Below are positions 47,965 to 56,192 of a stretch of 64,000 bases of DNA, one piece after another. Source of the stretch: Vibrio hannami (GTDB lineage Bacteria; Pseudomonadota; Gammaproteobacteria; Enterobacterales; Vibrionaceae). Within the stretch, counting starts at the first letter, position 1. Each line of letters starts with the position of its first letter. A program made the position numbers and the translations under genes. The stretch is taken from NCBI RefSeq assembly GCF_029589055.1, contig NZ_JARQZP010000007.1, positions 434,001 to 498,000 on the forward strand, in the 5' to 3' direction. The notes under the pieces were generated by a model that saw nothing but the letters and a program-made list of their open reading frames with translations, was not told the DNA's origin and did no database searches.

Positions 47965-48876
47965 TTACTCTGAAGCTAACAGAGGGAACATCTCAATCTT
48001 GACCATCTCTTCGATAGGTCCTTCTTTGGCGACTTTTAGTGCAACGTCAACAATCATCTCACCCGTTACATATGGAGCGATGTCGACAGTACCTTTGTAC
48101 ATAGTGTTACCAGCAATCTTCTCTTGAGCCGCTTCGGTCGCATCCAGGCCGAACAGAGCGAACTCGCTTTCGTTAACGCCCATGCCTTTCAGTGCTTCAA
48201 ACACACCTAAGATGCCCGCGTCATTCATACCAACAAATACACGCACAGATGGTTTGGATTGCATAACAGTTTCAGCAGCGCGTGCCCCCATTTCTGGAGT
48301 GTAACCTGCTTGCTCTGCAGCGATTTTTGCGTTCGGTGCAAAATCTAATACACCTTGTTTAATACCGCTTGTGCGTTCAACCAGTGCAGATACTTCTGGT
48401 TGGCCCAGGATAGCGACATCAGCTTTCCCGCCCATGTGTTTAGTGATGTATTCACCAGCAAGTTTGCCTACTGCATATCCGTATTCAAACTCAATCAGAC
48501 CAATCTTCGCGTCTGCACCTTCCATTGCCTGATGCGCGTTGATAATAGGGATGTTGTTGTCGTGTGCTAGTTGAACACTGGATTCTACCGCCATTGCATC
48601 GATAGGGCTTACGACAATAGCGTCCATTCCCTGAGCAACAAAGTTTTCGATAGCTGCTATCTGGCTTGCTGGGTCAGATTTCGCATCGTGGATCGTGACT
48701 TTAACGTCCATGCTTTTTGCTTTGTCTTTAACTCCGTTAGTTACAGCAATAAAGTATGGGTTGGCTAGGTCCATTGTGGTGTAGCCGATTTTCATTTGGT
48801 CAGCGATTGTGCTGGCAGAAAATGTGCCGGCAGTCAGTAACATCGTGGTCGTGAAGAGTTTCTTGATACAGTTCAT
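47965..48876 (-). CDS. Sugar ABC transporter substrate-binding protein (RbsB-like)
   Basis: A periplasmic type I sugar-binding protein of about 303 residues. The signal peptide is MNCIKKLFTTTMLLTAGTFS to ADQ. The mature protein has GYTTMDLANPYFIAVTNG, then AIENFVAQGMDAIVVSPID and VGMNDAGILGVFEALKG, the hallmarks of RbsB/xylose-type proteins. The longer frame begins at TTG 48888. The ATG at 48876 follows GAGG and is preferred. First gene of the operon, divergent from the AraC regulator. Confidence 0.9.
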   Translation of the reverse strand: MNCIKKLFTTTMLLTAGTFSASTIADQMKIGYTTMDLANPYFIAVTNGVKDKAKSMDVKVTIHDAKSDPASQIAAIENFVAQGMDAIVVSPIDAMAVESSVQLAHDNNIPIINAHQAMEGADAKIGLIEFEYGYAVGKLAGEYITKHMGGKADVAILGQPEVSALVERTSGIKQGVLDFAPNAKIAAEQAGYTPEMGARAAETVMQSKPSVRVFVGMNDAGILGVFEALKGMGVNESEFALFGLDATEAAQEKIAGNTMYKGTVDIAPYVTGEMIVDVALKVAKEGPIEEMVKIEMFPLLASE

Positions 48877-49336
48877 TTCAAACCTCAATTCCTTGATTGT
48901 TTTTTTGTTGCATCAGCAGCTCAATAACTTTTCCATATTGAATCTGATCCGCTTATGGACTGGTGTAGGGCCAGTTGCTATTGATAATAGAGTGTTACTT
49001 TCAAGTTAACTGTGCGCATTTTATCGCTGATAGGTCTAATATTATCCAAAAATGGAGAATTAGGACTTGATCACATTTTTACCGATTTTTTAGTGGAAAT
49101 ATAATATTCACCATATTTATTGTTTATATATCAAGCGATTTGAAACATTGGTGTGTTATGTGAATGTTGCAAAAAGGTTGATTTATGGGGTTTGTGTGAA
49201 AAATGAGAACAAGGCCCGTGATCAAATTCTAAGTTTATTCTGAGTGACCTGTACATTGAAAAAAAGATAACCGAGACTGGTTCGGACTTACCCGAAACTG
49301 GAATAATTTACGCTACTATTTTCGTAACGACAGCCT
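48877..49336. other. Divergent region between sugar operon and AraC gene
   Basis: About 460 AT-rich bases carrying both promoters. It includes the direct repeat at 49271-49301. Two opposed TTGATCAC / GTGATCAA copies lie at 49067-49074 and 49218-49225, which might be regulator half-sites. No ORF is seen. Confidence 0.5.
49271..49301 (+). promoter_or_regulatory. Direct repeat, candidate AraC-type operator
   Basis: CCGAGACTGG (49271-49280) and CCGAAACTGG (49292-49301) are two near-identical 10-mers whose starts are 21 bases apart, two helical turns. AraC-family regulators usually bind such tandem half-sites. The pair ends 35 bases before the AraC gene start, so autoregulation fits. Action on the sugar operon would need looping or other sites. 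Confidence 0.5.
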
Positions 49337-50188
49337 ATGAAAGCCATACGTGAAAACATTCTTTATGCTTCTGGATCTTTTACTGCTTACCTGTTTGAAG
49401 GGGATAGTTTTAATCACCCGTATCATTTCCACGTGGAAAATGAAATAGTCTTAATATCAAAAAGTAGTGGTAAGTTAATCCTTGGTGACCACCTAAGTGA
49501 GTACAAAGAGGGCGATATTTTTGTGCTAGGCGAAAACATGCCTCACTCGTTTGTGTGTGACCCTAACTCGGAAGGGACTCGATCTCTGGTTATTCAGTTC
49601 AACAACAACTGTTTTGGTGAGCAATTTTTCCAGCTACCTGAGTTTAAAACAATTAGCCAAATGCTTGAGAAGTCTAAGTACGGGGTGAAAATTGTCGATG
49701 AAGAAGGCAGGCTCAAAAAGCTAATAGAAGAAACATGCAACTCCAATGGCGTAAAGTCTGTTATTAATCTTTTAAATCTTCTCTATGAAATCAGCCAGTT
49801 AGAGCGTATTGAGTTGATCAGCCCAAATAATAGTTACACCGATGTTAACCTTGAAACTCACAAGCTAAATGCGGCTATCGATTGGTTAGACGCCAACTTT
49901 GCGCAGCCAGTTCACCTTGGTGAAATTGCAAATATCACCAACTTAAGCGAGAACGGTTTCTGCAGAGCATTTAAAAAAGCGACAGGTAAAACGTTTCTGG
50001 AATACCTTAGCGATAAACGTGTTCACGAAGCGGCGCGTTTACTCATTGAGAGTGAACGTTCTGTGACTCAAATTGCCTACGAAGTGGGTTTTTCGAATAT
50101 TAGTAGCTTTAATCGTTACTTTAAAAAGGTGAAAAAAGTATCGCCAACCGAGTTTCGCAAAGACATGAGCAGCTATGTTGATGAATAA
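49337..50188 (+). CDS. AraC-family transcriptional regulator
   Basis: A 283-residue regulator with an N-terminal cupin-type sugar-sensing domain (HPYHFHVENEIVLISKSSGKL, split; ENMPHSFV) and a C-terminal AraC helix-turn-helix pair. The first helix pair is LGEIANITNLSENGFCRAFKKATG (about residues 196-219) and the second VTQIAYEVGFSNISSFNRYFKK. The divergent sugar operon is its likely target and it may sense the imported sugar. Upstream tandem repeats at 49271 are candidate sites. Confidence 0.9.
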   Translation: MKAIRENILYASGSFTAYLFEGDSFNHPYHFHVENEIVLISKSSGKLILGDHLSEYKEGDIFVLGENMPHSFVCDPNSEGTRSLVIQFNNNCFGEQFFQLPEFKTISQMLEKSKYGVKIVDEEGRLKKLIEETCNSNGVKSVINLLNLLYEISQLERIELISPNNSYTDVNLETHKLNAAIDWLDANFAQPVHLGEIANITNLSENGFCRAFKKATGKTFLEYLSDKRVHEAARLLIESERSVTQIAYEVGFSNISSFNRYFKKVKKVSPTEFRKDMSSYVDE

Positions 50189-50260
50189 CCCGTAACCTTG
50201 CCCAACAATCCTTGTCTACCTATTATTAAAGCTAAGTATTCAATGCTTGGTAATAACCTT

Positions 50261-50731
50261 ATGACCGATCAGATCAAAGCTAAGATTCTAATAGTCTGCA
50301 TGGGAAACATTTGTCGCTCACCTACAGGTGAGGCAGTACTAAGGGCAACCTCTGAAAGATTAAAAATCCCTGTGGAAGTTGATTCTGCCGGTACTATTGA
50401 TTTTCATGTTGGTGATGCCCCCGATCCGCGTGCTCGAATGGCGGCAGAGAAACGAGGTTACTCTTTTGAAGGTATGAGAGCCCGGCAAGTCAAAGAAGCG
50501 GATTTCGAGTACTTTGATCTTATTCTAGCTGCTGATCGAGACAATCTAGATAAGCTTAGAGCAATGTGTCCGACAGACCATGTGCACAAAGTAAAACTGT
50601 TTCTTGGTCGGTACCATCCTGATTACGAAGAGATCCCTGATCCTTATTACGGTGGAGACGAAGGTTTTGAATTGGTTCTGGACTTAATCGAAGAAGCGAG
50701 TGAACACCTACTTCGGAAATTACGGCATTAA
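50261..50731 (+). CDS. Low-molecular-weight protein-tyrosine phosphatase
   Basis: A small arsenate-reductase-like phosphatase of about 156 residues. The phosphate-binding CX5R loop is in VCMGNICRSPTGEA, close to the N-terminus, and the general-acid loop DPYYGG is near the C-terminus. A longer frame opens at a TTG (50198), but the ATG at 50261 places the CX5R loop at the usual distance from the start. In Gram-negatives such enzymes often act in capsule control (Wzb) or as general phosphatases. No capsule genes are near. Confidence 0.88.
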   Translation: MTDQIKAKILIVCMGNICRSPTGEAVLRATSERLKIPVEVDSAGTIDFHVGDAPDPRARMAAEKRGYSFEGMRARQVKEADFEYFDLILAADRDNLDKLRAMCPTDHVHKVKLFLGRYHPDYEEIPDPYYGGDEGFELVLDLIEEASEHLLRKLRH

Positions 50732-50736
50732 TGTGA

Positions 50737-51987
50737 CTAAGCTGGCTTTATAGCTGAGAGTATATCATCGACAACCTCGATCCAGTGCTTAACTGGCTGC
50801 TTTGATTCTGATGAAATGTGCGCCTGGCAGCTCGCATTGGATGTCGCTATAAGAGTGGGAGAGTTCAGGTTGAGAGCAGTAATCTTGTTACGCAGCAACT
50901 TCTGGCTCATTTCTGACTGGAGAAGTGAGTAAGTTCCGCCTGAACCACAACAAATATGATTATCTTCGCTTTGGGCAATGGTTACCCCGAGTTGATTGAG
51001 TATTTTCTCCGGAAGTTCGTGTTTTTCCAGTCCGTGACGTAAAGAGCAGGGGGTGTGAAGAGCTATTTTGCTTTTTGGAGCTTGAGATACGAACGGTGAT
51101 AGATCTTCGTTTATAAGAATCTCACCAATATTTTTCACCATCTCGCTTAACTTAACTGCTTTATCTGCATATTCCGGTTCGTTTGCCAGATATCGCACAT
51201 ACTCGCTTAACATTAACTCACAGCTTGAAGACAAAGAGGTAATGGCTTCGATACCGTTTTCCACCATAGGCCACCAATTATCAATATTGCTTTTCATCTT
51301 AGCTTTTGCACCTTCTGTATCACCAAGATTTACATTTACCGAACCACAACAGCCAGGGATTTCCTGTGTATAGATACCGAGTCTGGCTAGTACGTTGCGC
51401 GCTGCTATATTGGTGTTTGGTGTAACCGAAGGCTGAGCGCATCCTTTAAGGATGAGCACGGTTCGCCGGCTGGAAATGGCAGCGTTTATTCTTAAGTCCG
51501 TATCAGGCTCTATTCGGCTCTTCTCCTTTTGCGGGATCTTCTTAGCCAGCGGCTCTGGTAATACTGGTGATAGCAGGCGCCCAACCGCGACAACTCTGCT
51601 GATGCGTTCCGGGTATGGGATTGTCTGTCGAATAGACCAACGAAGTAGCCGCTCTTTCCATGAGCGCGTTGTTTCTGCTTCGATCATCTCTCTGGCTATA
51701 TTGACCAAACGTCCGAATTCAATACTGGCTGGGCAAGTTGTTTGGCAGCTTCGGCATGCAAGACATAAGTCCAGATGTTGTTTTTCTTCGGCACTCAGTA
51801 CCTTGCCTTCTAAAAACGATCGGATGATGTAAATCCTTCCTCTGGGGCCATTATTTTGATCACTTGTCTCTATAAAGGTCGGACAGGTTGCATTGCAGAA
51901 TCCACGATGCACACACCGTTTAATGATTCCAACCGCCTCTTGTGCAGGTACTGAATCCCGATAGACCTCATTCAATTCAGTAAGCAT
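50737..51987 (-). CDS. GlcF-like iron-sulfur oxidoreductase subunit
   Basis: A 416-residue protein resembling the GlcF subunit of glycolate oxidase. Two 4Fe-4S motifs near the N-terminus are CVHRGFCNATCPT (25-37) and CLACRSCQTTCPA (about 75-87). Two CCG domains follow with GCCGSVNVNLG and ICCGSGGTYS, which coordinate a further cluster. It usually passes electrons from a flavoprotein partner to the respiratory quinone pool. The likely partner is the FAD oxidase encoded divergently at 52203. Substrate not deducible; glycolate is not assumed because GlcE is absent and the FAD protein is not a clear GlcD. Confidence 0.85.
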   Translation of the reverse strand: MLTELNEVYRDSVPAQEAVGIIKRCVHRGFCNATCPTFIETSDQNNGPRGRIYIIRSFLEGKVLSAEEKQHLDLCLACRSCQTTCPASIEFGRLVNIAREMIEAETTRSWKERLLRWSIRQTIPYPERISRVVAVGRLLSPVLPEPLAKKIPQKEKSRIEPDTDLRINAAISSRRTVLILKGCAQPSVTPNTNIAARNVLARLGIYTQEIPGCCGSVNVNLGDTEGAKAKMKSNIDNWWPMVENGIEAITSLSSSCELMLSEYVRYLANEPEYADKAVKLSEMVKNIGEILINEDLSPFVSQAPKSKIALHTPCSLRHGLEKHELPEKILNQLGVTIAQSEDNHICCGSGGTYSLLQSEMSQKLLRNKITALNLNSPTLIATSNASCQAHISSESKQPVKHWIEVVDDILSAIKPA

Positions 51988-52078
51988 CTTCCATCCCTCT
52001 TAAAGCATGATCACTAGCTAAAAGGAGTACACATTTTAACCAGATGTATGCGTTAGTTCTCGTTTTGAAAATCTTACT

Positions 52079-52107
52079 TTGACAATACGTCATATTAGAT
52101 CAATAGT
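52079..52107 (+). promoter_or_regulatory. Promoter candidate of the FAD oxidase gene
   Basis: A perfect TTGACA -35 (52079-52084) and AATAGT as -10 (52102-52107) with 17-base spacing, about 95 bases before the ATG at 52203. The dyad at 52099-52119 overlaps the -10. Confidence 0.45.
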
Positions 52108-52137
52108 CAAAATATTGATTACTCCAAAAACGGAGTA
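52099..52137. promoter_or_regulatory. Two adjacent dyads in the divergent promoter region (operator candidates)
   Basis: ATCAATA and TATTGAT (52099-52105 and 52113-52119) form a 7-bp inverted repeat. TACTCC and GGAGTA (52120-52125 and 52132-52137) form a second, immediately after. They overlap the -10 and start region of the candidate promoter, as expected for a repressor site. The YhfZ-like regulator is a candidate binder. Confidence 0.45.
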
Positions 52138-52202
52138 TTAACCGAGAAAAGACAGTTTTTACTATTAATTGGCGCGATCAAAAATTCAGTTAAGAGGGAA
52201 TT

Positions 52203-53603
52203 ATGAGTAACTATCAACTAACAGCAGCAGCGCTACGTGAAGCGCTTGGTGAACAAAAGGTTTCTACTTTACAGAAGGACCTGGAGGCAAGTAGCCACGA
52301 TACCTGGCCTTTGATGACAAAGCTTAATTTGATTGGAGAGCATCCAAATAAGGCAGATATCGTAGTCAGAGCAGAAAATGATGACGATATTTGTAAGGTT
52401 CTGGATCTGGCAAACCAGGAGAAAGTGCCGGTAACTGTTCGCGCACTTGCTTCTTCAGTGACAGGACAGCCCTTGCCTACTAAAGGCGGTATTGTGTTGG
52501 ATATTTCCGAAATTCCAAGTAGCTATTCTGTCAACGAAGCAAACATGACCGTAACGGCAACCTGTAGCTTTAATGGTGGTGACCTAGAAGAGCTGTTGAA
52601 AAAACAAGGCTGGACAATGGGGCATTCTCCTCAGTCACTTTACCGCTCTACGGTTGGTGGTTGGCTGGCAACACTGGCAACTGGTCAGTTTTCATCAATG
52701 TACGGCGGTATTGAAGATTTAGTTGTGGGTTACGACGTGATTCTTGCTACTGGTGAGAAAATGACGTTAAAGGCAAACCCTCGCGCCGCAATGGGGCCGG
52801 ACTTAAGACAAATCTTCCTAGGCTCTGAAGGCACACTGGGTGTTATCACTTCAGTAACACTTAAGATCTTCCCGATTCAGGAAGCAGAAGCGTTTATGAC
52901 CTACGCCATTCCTACGGTAAAAGATGGCCTGGCTTTAATGCGTGAAATCGCGGCATCAAACCTTAAGCCTTGTCTCGTACGTTTTTACGATACCGAAGAA
53001 GCGCGTCATGCAATGCAGGATAAATCATTCGAGACTCCGGTACTGTTTTTGGGTAGCCGTGGCTTACCAGCAATGGTGGATGCAGAACAGGGAGTTCTTA
53101 ATCAAATAGCAACTAAACATGGAGGTCAGGCAATAGGTCCAGAAGGCGTTCTTGGCTGGATGGACAGAAGATACGATTTCTCTACGGTTGAGAATCTGCT
53201 GGCATCAAAAGGTGGATTTGGGGAAACCATTGAAATTGCTCACAACTGGGATTCTATCCATCCACTATGGGAAGACTTGAAGCAGGCGTTAGACCCATTA
53301 GCGGATGAGGTGATTTCTCACTTCTCACATATCTACAATCAGGGTACTTCAATGTACGTCATCCTGTTAGGACAGGAGGAAAGCAATGAAGCTTCAGTTG
53401 AAACACTTAAGAAAATATGGAGCACCACGATGGAAGTCTGTATCAAGCATGGTGCTGAACTTTCTCATCATCATGGTGGTGGTTTAGCTCGCTCTCCATA
53501 CAGTCGACGTTCTATCGGTGAGGCGCATTTAATTCTTAGAAAGCTAAAAGCGGCGCTGGACCCTAACTCAATTCTAAACCCAGGAAAACTAGGTCTGGAT
53601 TAG
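52203..53603 (+). CDS. FAD-binding oxidase, alkyldihydroxyacetone-phosphate synthase-like
   Basis: A 466-residue flavoprotein of the PCMH/VAO type. The FAD-binding half has VRALASSVTGQPLPTKGG, GHSPQSLYRSTVGGWLAT and GSEGTLGVITSVTL. The C-terminal half carries SHFSHIYNQGTSM and the SHHHGGGLARSPY triad (His422-424), a hallmark of alkyl-DHAP synthase-like proteins. Bacterial members include D-2-hydroxyacid oxidases, so the alkyl-DHAP function is not implied. Electrons probably go to the GlcF-like partner. It opens a plus-strand run with a membrane protein, FGGY kinase and GlpD-like gene. A terminator-like hairpin (53614) follows it. Confidence 0.82.
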   Translation: MSNYQLTAAALREALGEQKVSTLQKDLEASSHDTWPLMTKLNLIGEHPNKADIVVRAENDDDICKVLDLANQEKVPVTVRALASSVTGQPLPTKGGIVLDISEIPSSYSVNEANMTVTATCSFNGGDLEELLKKQGWTMGHSPQSLYRSTVGGWLATLATGQFSSMYGGIEDLVVGYDVILATGEKMTLKANPRAAMGPDLRQIFLGSEGTLGVITSVTLKIFPIQEAEAFMTYAIPTVKDGLALMREIAASNLKPCLVRFYDTEEARHAMQDKSFETPVLFLGSRGLPAMVDAEQGVLNQIATKHGGQAIGPEGVLGWMDRRYDFSTVENLLASKGGFGETIEIAHNWDSIHPLWEDLKQALDPLADEVISHFSHIYNQGTSMYVILLGQEESNEASVETLKKIWSTTMEVCIKHGAELSHHHGGGLARSPYSRRSIGEAHLILRKLKAALDPNSILNPGKLGLD

Positions 53604-53613
53604 ATCTAACTTA

Positions 53614-53659
53614 GGTTTCCGACAGCCTGTACCCTCGAGCTGTTCGGAAACCACTTTTT
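53614..53659 (+). terminator. Terminator or attenuator after the FAD oxidase gene
   Basis: A 13-bp stem with one bulged A (GGTTTCCGACAGC / GCTGTTCGGAAACC), 12-base loop, then ACTTTTTAT. It separates the FAD oxidase from the membrane protein/kinase genes and may set their ratio. Confidence 0.65.
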
Positions 53660-53730
53660 ATGGCTATAACCAATAAAATAAAAAAAGGTTGACGTTGGCC
53701 ATTTCCAATAACGTGAAAGAGGACAACACG

Positions 53731-54675
53731 ATGGAGAATTTCTTCAATATCAGTGTCATGGGAATATTCGGAGCTGCTGCCGGTGGCTTCCTTGGAGCAA
53801 CCTTTGGAGGACTGGTTGCATTTGTATTTACCGGAATCGCAATATTAGTTGGTATTGCAGTACTAGTAGGAGGCGGCGACGCCAGCTTCCTGAATCTAAT
53901 CGGACTTGGACCATTTTTTGGTCCGCATATTTCCTTTGCCGCAGGTGTTGCTGCTGCCGCTTATGCTGCCAAGAAAGGCTGGTTAGAAAGTGGCCGTGAT
54001 ATTGTTACCCCCTTAGTAAGTTTAAGTCGCCCTAGTGTGTTACTTGTTGGTGCAGGTTTTGGTGTATTTGGTTATGTAGTTCAGTCAGTTATCGCATCTA
54101 TTGATGGAATTGGCGCCAATACAGATTCAGTTGCATTAACCGTTGTTATTTCGGCGGTTGTCGCACGGTTAATGTATAGCGAATGCGGTATTGTAGGTCA
54201 GCATTGTGAAGGTAAAAAAGGACTGGATAGATTTAAGACGTGTGAGCAGCATTCGTGGCTTGCTTATCAGGATACATTTGCCATGACAGCATGGTTAGGC
54301 ATCTTTGTTGGCGCTATGTCTTCTTGGGCTGCACTTGAGCTGTTAAAAGCATACCCAGAAGCGCCCGGAGTAATCCTGGTAGGTTTTGCAATCTCTGCTG
54401 TGTCATTGTTATTCCTGGCTATGAATGTACTGGTTCCAGCGACTCACCATATCACTCTTGTAAGCGCAGTTGCTGTATCACTGTTTATGGGCGTGGTTGA
54501 GAGTGAAACTACACTAGTAATTATTGGAGCTTTAGCAGGGCTTATCGCCGCGGTTACCGGTCAGCTGTTTGCACGCTTCTGGCTTATTCGGGCAGATACG
54601 CATATCGACCCGCCTGCCAGCGCTATCTGGCCTGTTACCTCAGCACTTATCTTTCTTTCAGTTGCTGTTCAATAA
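53731..54675 (+). CDS. Multi-pass membrane protein of unknown function (transporter candidate)
   Basis: A protein of about 314 residues with no family I recognise. A longer frame begins at 53689, but the ATG at 53731 (MENFFNISVMG) follows AAAGAGG at eight bases. About nine to ten hydrophobic stretches are seen, many Gly/Ala-rich (GIFGAAAGGFLGATFGGL, FGPHISFAAGVAAAA, VGAGFGVFGYVVQSV). A polar middle loop holds SECGIVGQHCEGKKGL and FKTCEQHSWLAYQD, three cysteines and two histidines. Placed between oxidase and kinase genes and 23 bases before the kinase, it could import or export the pathway substrate. Confidence 0.75.
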   Translation: MENFFNISVMGIFGAAAGGFLGATFGGLVAFVFTGIAILVGIAVLVGGGDASFLNLIGLGPFFGPHISFAAGVAAAAYAAKKGWLESGRDIVTPLVSLSRPSVLLVGAGFGVFGYVVQSVIASIDGIGANTDSVALTVVISAVVARLMYSECGIVGQHCEGKKGLDRFKTCEQHSWLAYQDTFAMTAWLGIFVGAMSSWAALELLKAYPEAPGVILVGFAISAVSLLFLAMNVLVPATHHITLVSAVAVSLFMGVVESETTLVIIGALAGLIAAVTGQLFARFWLIRADTHIDPPASAIWPVTSALIFLSVAVQ

Positions 54676-54698
54676 CCATCACATAAGGGACAAATATT

Positions 54699-56192
54699 AT
54701 GGACAAATATATTTTAGTTATTGATGCAGGCACGACAGGTATAAGAGCACTTATTTACAACCAACGCAGCCATATTCTTGCTCAGGCTTATAGTGAGTTT
54801 CCAAACTATCATCCTGCTCCGGATCGTGTAGAACAAGACGCAAACGAAATTTGGGATGTGACCCAGAAGATGATCACACAGGCATTGGATAGCTTGTCTA
54901 TCCGAATGAACGATATTTCTTGTGTTGGCATAACTAATCAGCGTGCAACAAGCGTGGTGTGGGACAGGAATAGCGGTCAACCTATAACCAAAGCTATTGT
55001 CTGGCAGGACACTCGAACCGCCGCTCGTGCAGAAGAGCTTTCTGCTGAATGGGGTGAGAAGGTATATAGCCGCACGGGTTGGGCCCTGGCTCCTGTGTAC
55101 TCTAGCCTGAGCTTAGAGTGGATGATGGGTAATGTTCCATTGATGAAAGAGCGCGCTGAAGCAGGCGAGCTTGCCTTTGGCACCATCGATTCCTGGTTGG
55201 TTTACTGTCTTACTGGTGGAAAAGAACATGTTATTAGTGCTTCTAACGCGTCCGTAACCGGTTCTTATGATTTGGTTAATGATGAATGGTACGAAGAGTG
55301 GTTGAGTGCTTTAGGTCTACCGCTATCTTTATTCCCTACTGTGGTTGATGATTCAGCGAATATCGGTCTGACAGATGAGCAGGTAATGGGGGGAAGCGTA
55401 CCAATTTCAGGCTTAATAGCGGACCAACATGCTGCTCTGTTCTCTCAGGAATGTGTTGAGCCAGGCATGATCAAGTGTACTCATGGTACGGGTACTTTCC
55501 TCGATATGTTGATCGGTACAGAGCCGAAGATTGATACCGGAAGCGGCATTGTCTGCCAAATTGCATGGCGTAAAGAAGGTAAGACCCATTACGCACTCGA
55601 AGGGTATGCAGGTTGTACAGGCTCTGCGGTTCAGTGGCTGCGAGATGGCCTCCAGATCATTGATTCTTCGGCAGAATCAGAAGCAGTTGCTGGCAAAGTT
55701 GATAATAACGGCGGTGTCTATTTTGTTCCCGCACTGACGGGCTTATCGGCACCATATTGGGATTCTTACGCTCGCGGCACTATCTTAGGTGTTTCTCCGG
55801 GCACCACTCGTGGTCATATCGTTCGTGCAACTCTAGAGGGTATCGTTTATTCGGTTCGTGATTTTGTTACTGCGATGCAGGAAATCTCAGGTTATGACAT
55901 CAAGAGTATTGCTGTCGATGGTGGTGCCTCGAAGAACGATCTGTTGGTACAGTTCCAGGCAGACCAGCTAGGTGTTGATGTTATTCGTCCGCGCAACGTA
56001 GAAGCAACTAGCCTTGGTGCTGCATTAATGGCTGGACTAGGTGTCGGTTTGTGGAAGTCGGAAAAAGAAGCCTTTGCAATTGGCAGAAATAAGAAAGTCT
56101 TTTCGCCACAAGCAGACGAAACGGTTCGCGATCAGCAGTATAAAACCTGGAAGAAGGCCGTTGAACGCTCACGGGAATGGAGTAAAGAGTAA
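54699..56192 (+). CDS. FGGY-family carbohydrate kinase (glycerol kinase-like)
   Basis: A 497-residue ATP-dependent polyol/sugar kinase. ATPase motifs include IDAGTTGIRALIY (phosphate 1), GITNQRATSVVWD, IADQHAALF, HGTGTFLDM and the FGGY-family LAVDGGASKNDLLVQFQADQLG (split). In E. coli GlpK the glycerol is held by Arg83-Glu84 (NQRE), Tyr135 and Asp245. Here the second position is Ala83 (NQRA) and the tyrosine position is altered, but the aspartate (ADQH) stays. This suggests a substrate different from glycerol, or relaxed specificity. Overlaps the GlpD-like gene at TAATG. Confidence 0.85.
   Translation: MDKYILVIDAGTTGIRALIYNQRSHILAQAYSEFPNYHPAPDRVEQDANEIWDVTQKMITQALDSLSIRMNDISCVGITNQRATSVVWDRNSGQPITKAIVWQDTRTAARAEELSAEWGEKVYSRTGWALAPVYSSLSLEWMMGNVPLMKERAEAGELAFGTIDSWLVYCLTGGKEHVISASNASVTGSYDLVNDEWYEEWLSALGLPLSLFPTVVDDSANIGLTDEQVMGGSVPISGLIADQHAALFSQECVEPGMIKCTHGTGTFLDMLIGTEPKIDTGSGIVCQIAWRKEGKTHYALEGYAGCTGSAVQWLRDGLQIIDSSAESEAVAGKVDNNGGVYFVPALTGLSAPYWDSYARGTILGVSPGTTRGHIVRATLEGIVYSVRDFVTAMQEISGYDIKSIAVDGGASKNDLLVQFQADQLGVDVIRPRNVEATSLGAALMAGLGVGLWKSEKEAFAIGRNKKVFSPQADETVRDQQYKTWKKAVERSREWSKE

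Noticed and set aside
37034..48888. Sulfoquinovose-type or inositol-type catabolism as the operon's role
   Set aside because: The kinase and class II aldolase would fit a sulfosugar route, but no sulfonate exporter is seen and a kinase plus enolase ending would be superfluous. Inositol pathway enzymes other than the kinase, aldolase and dehydrogenase types are absent. Kept only as remote options.
49150..49210. CRP-like TGTGA half-sites in the AraC/sugar-operon intergenic region
   Set aside because: TGTGA occurs twice but the matching TCACA half at the right spacing is missing, so no CRP site was called.
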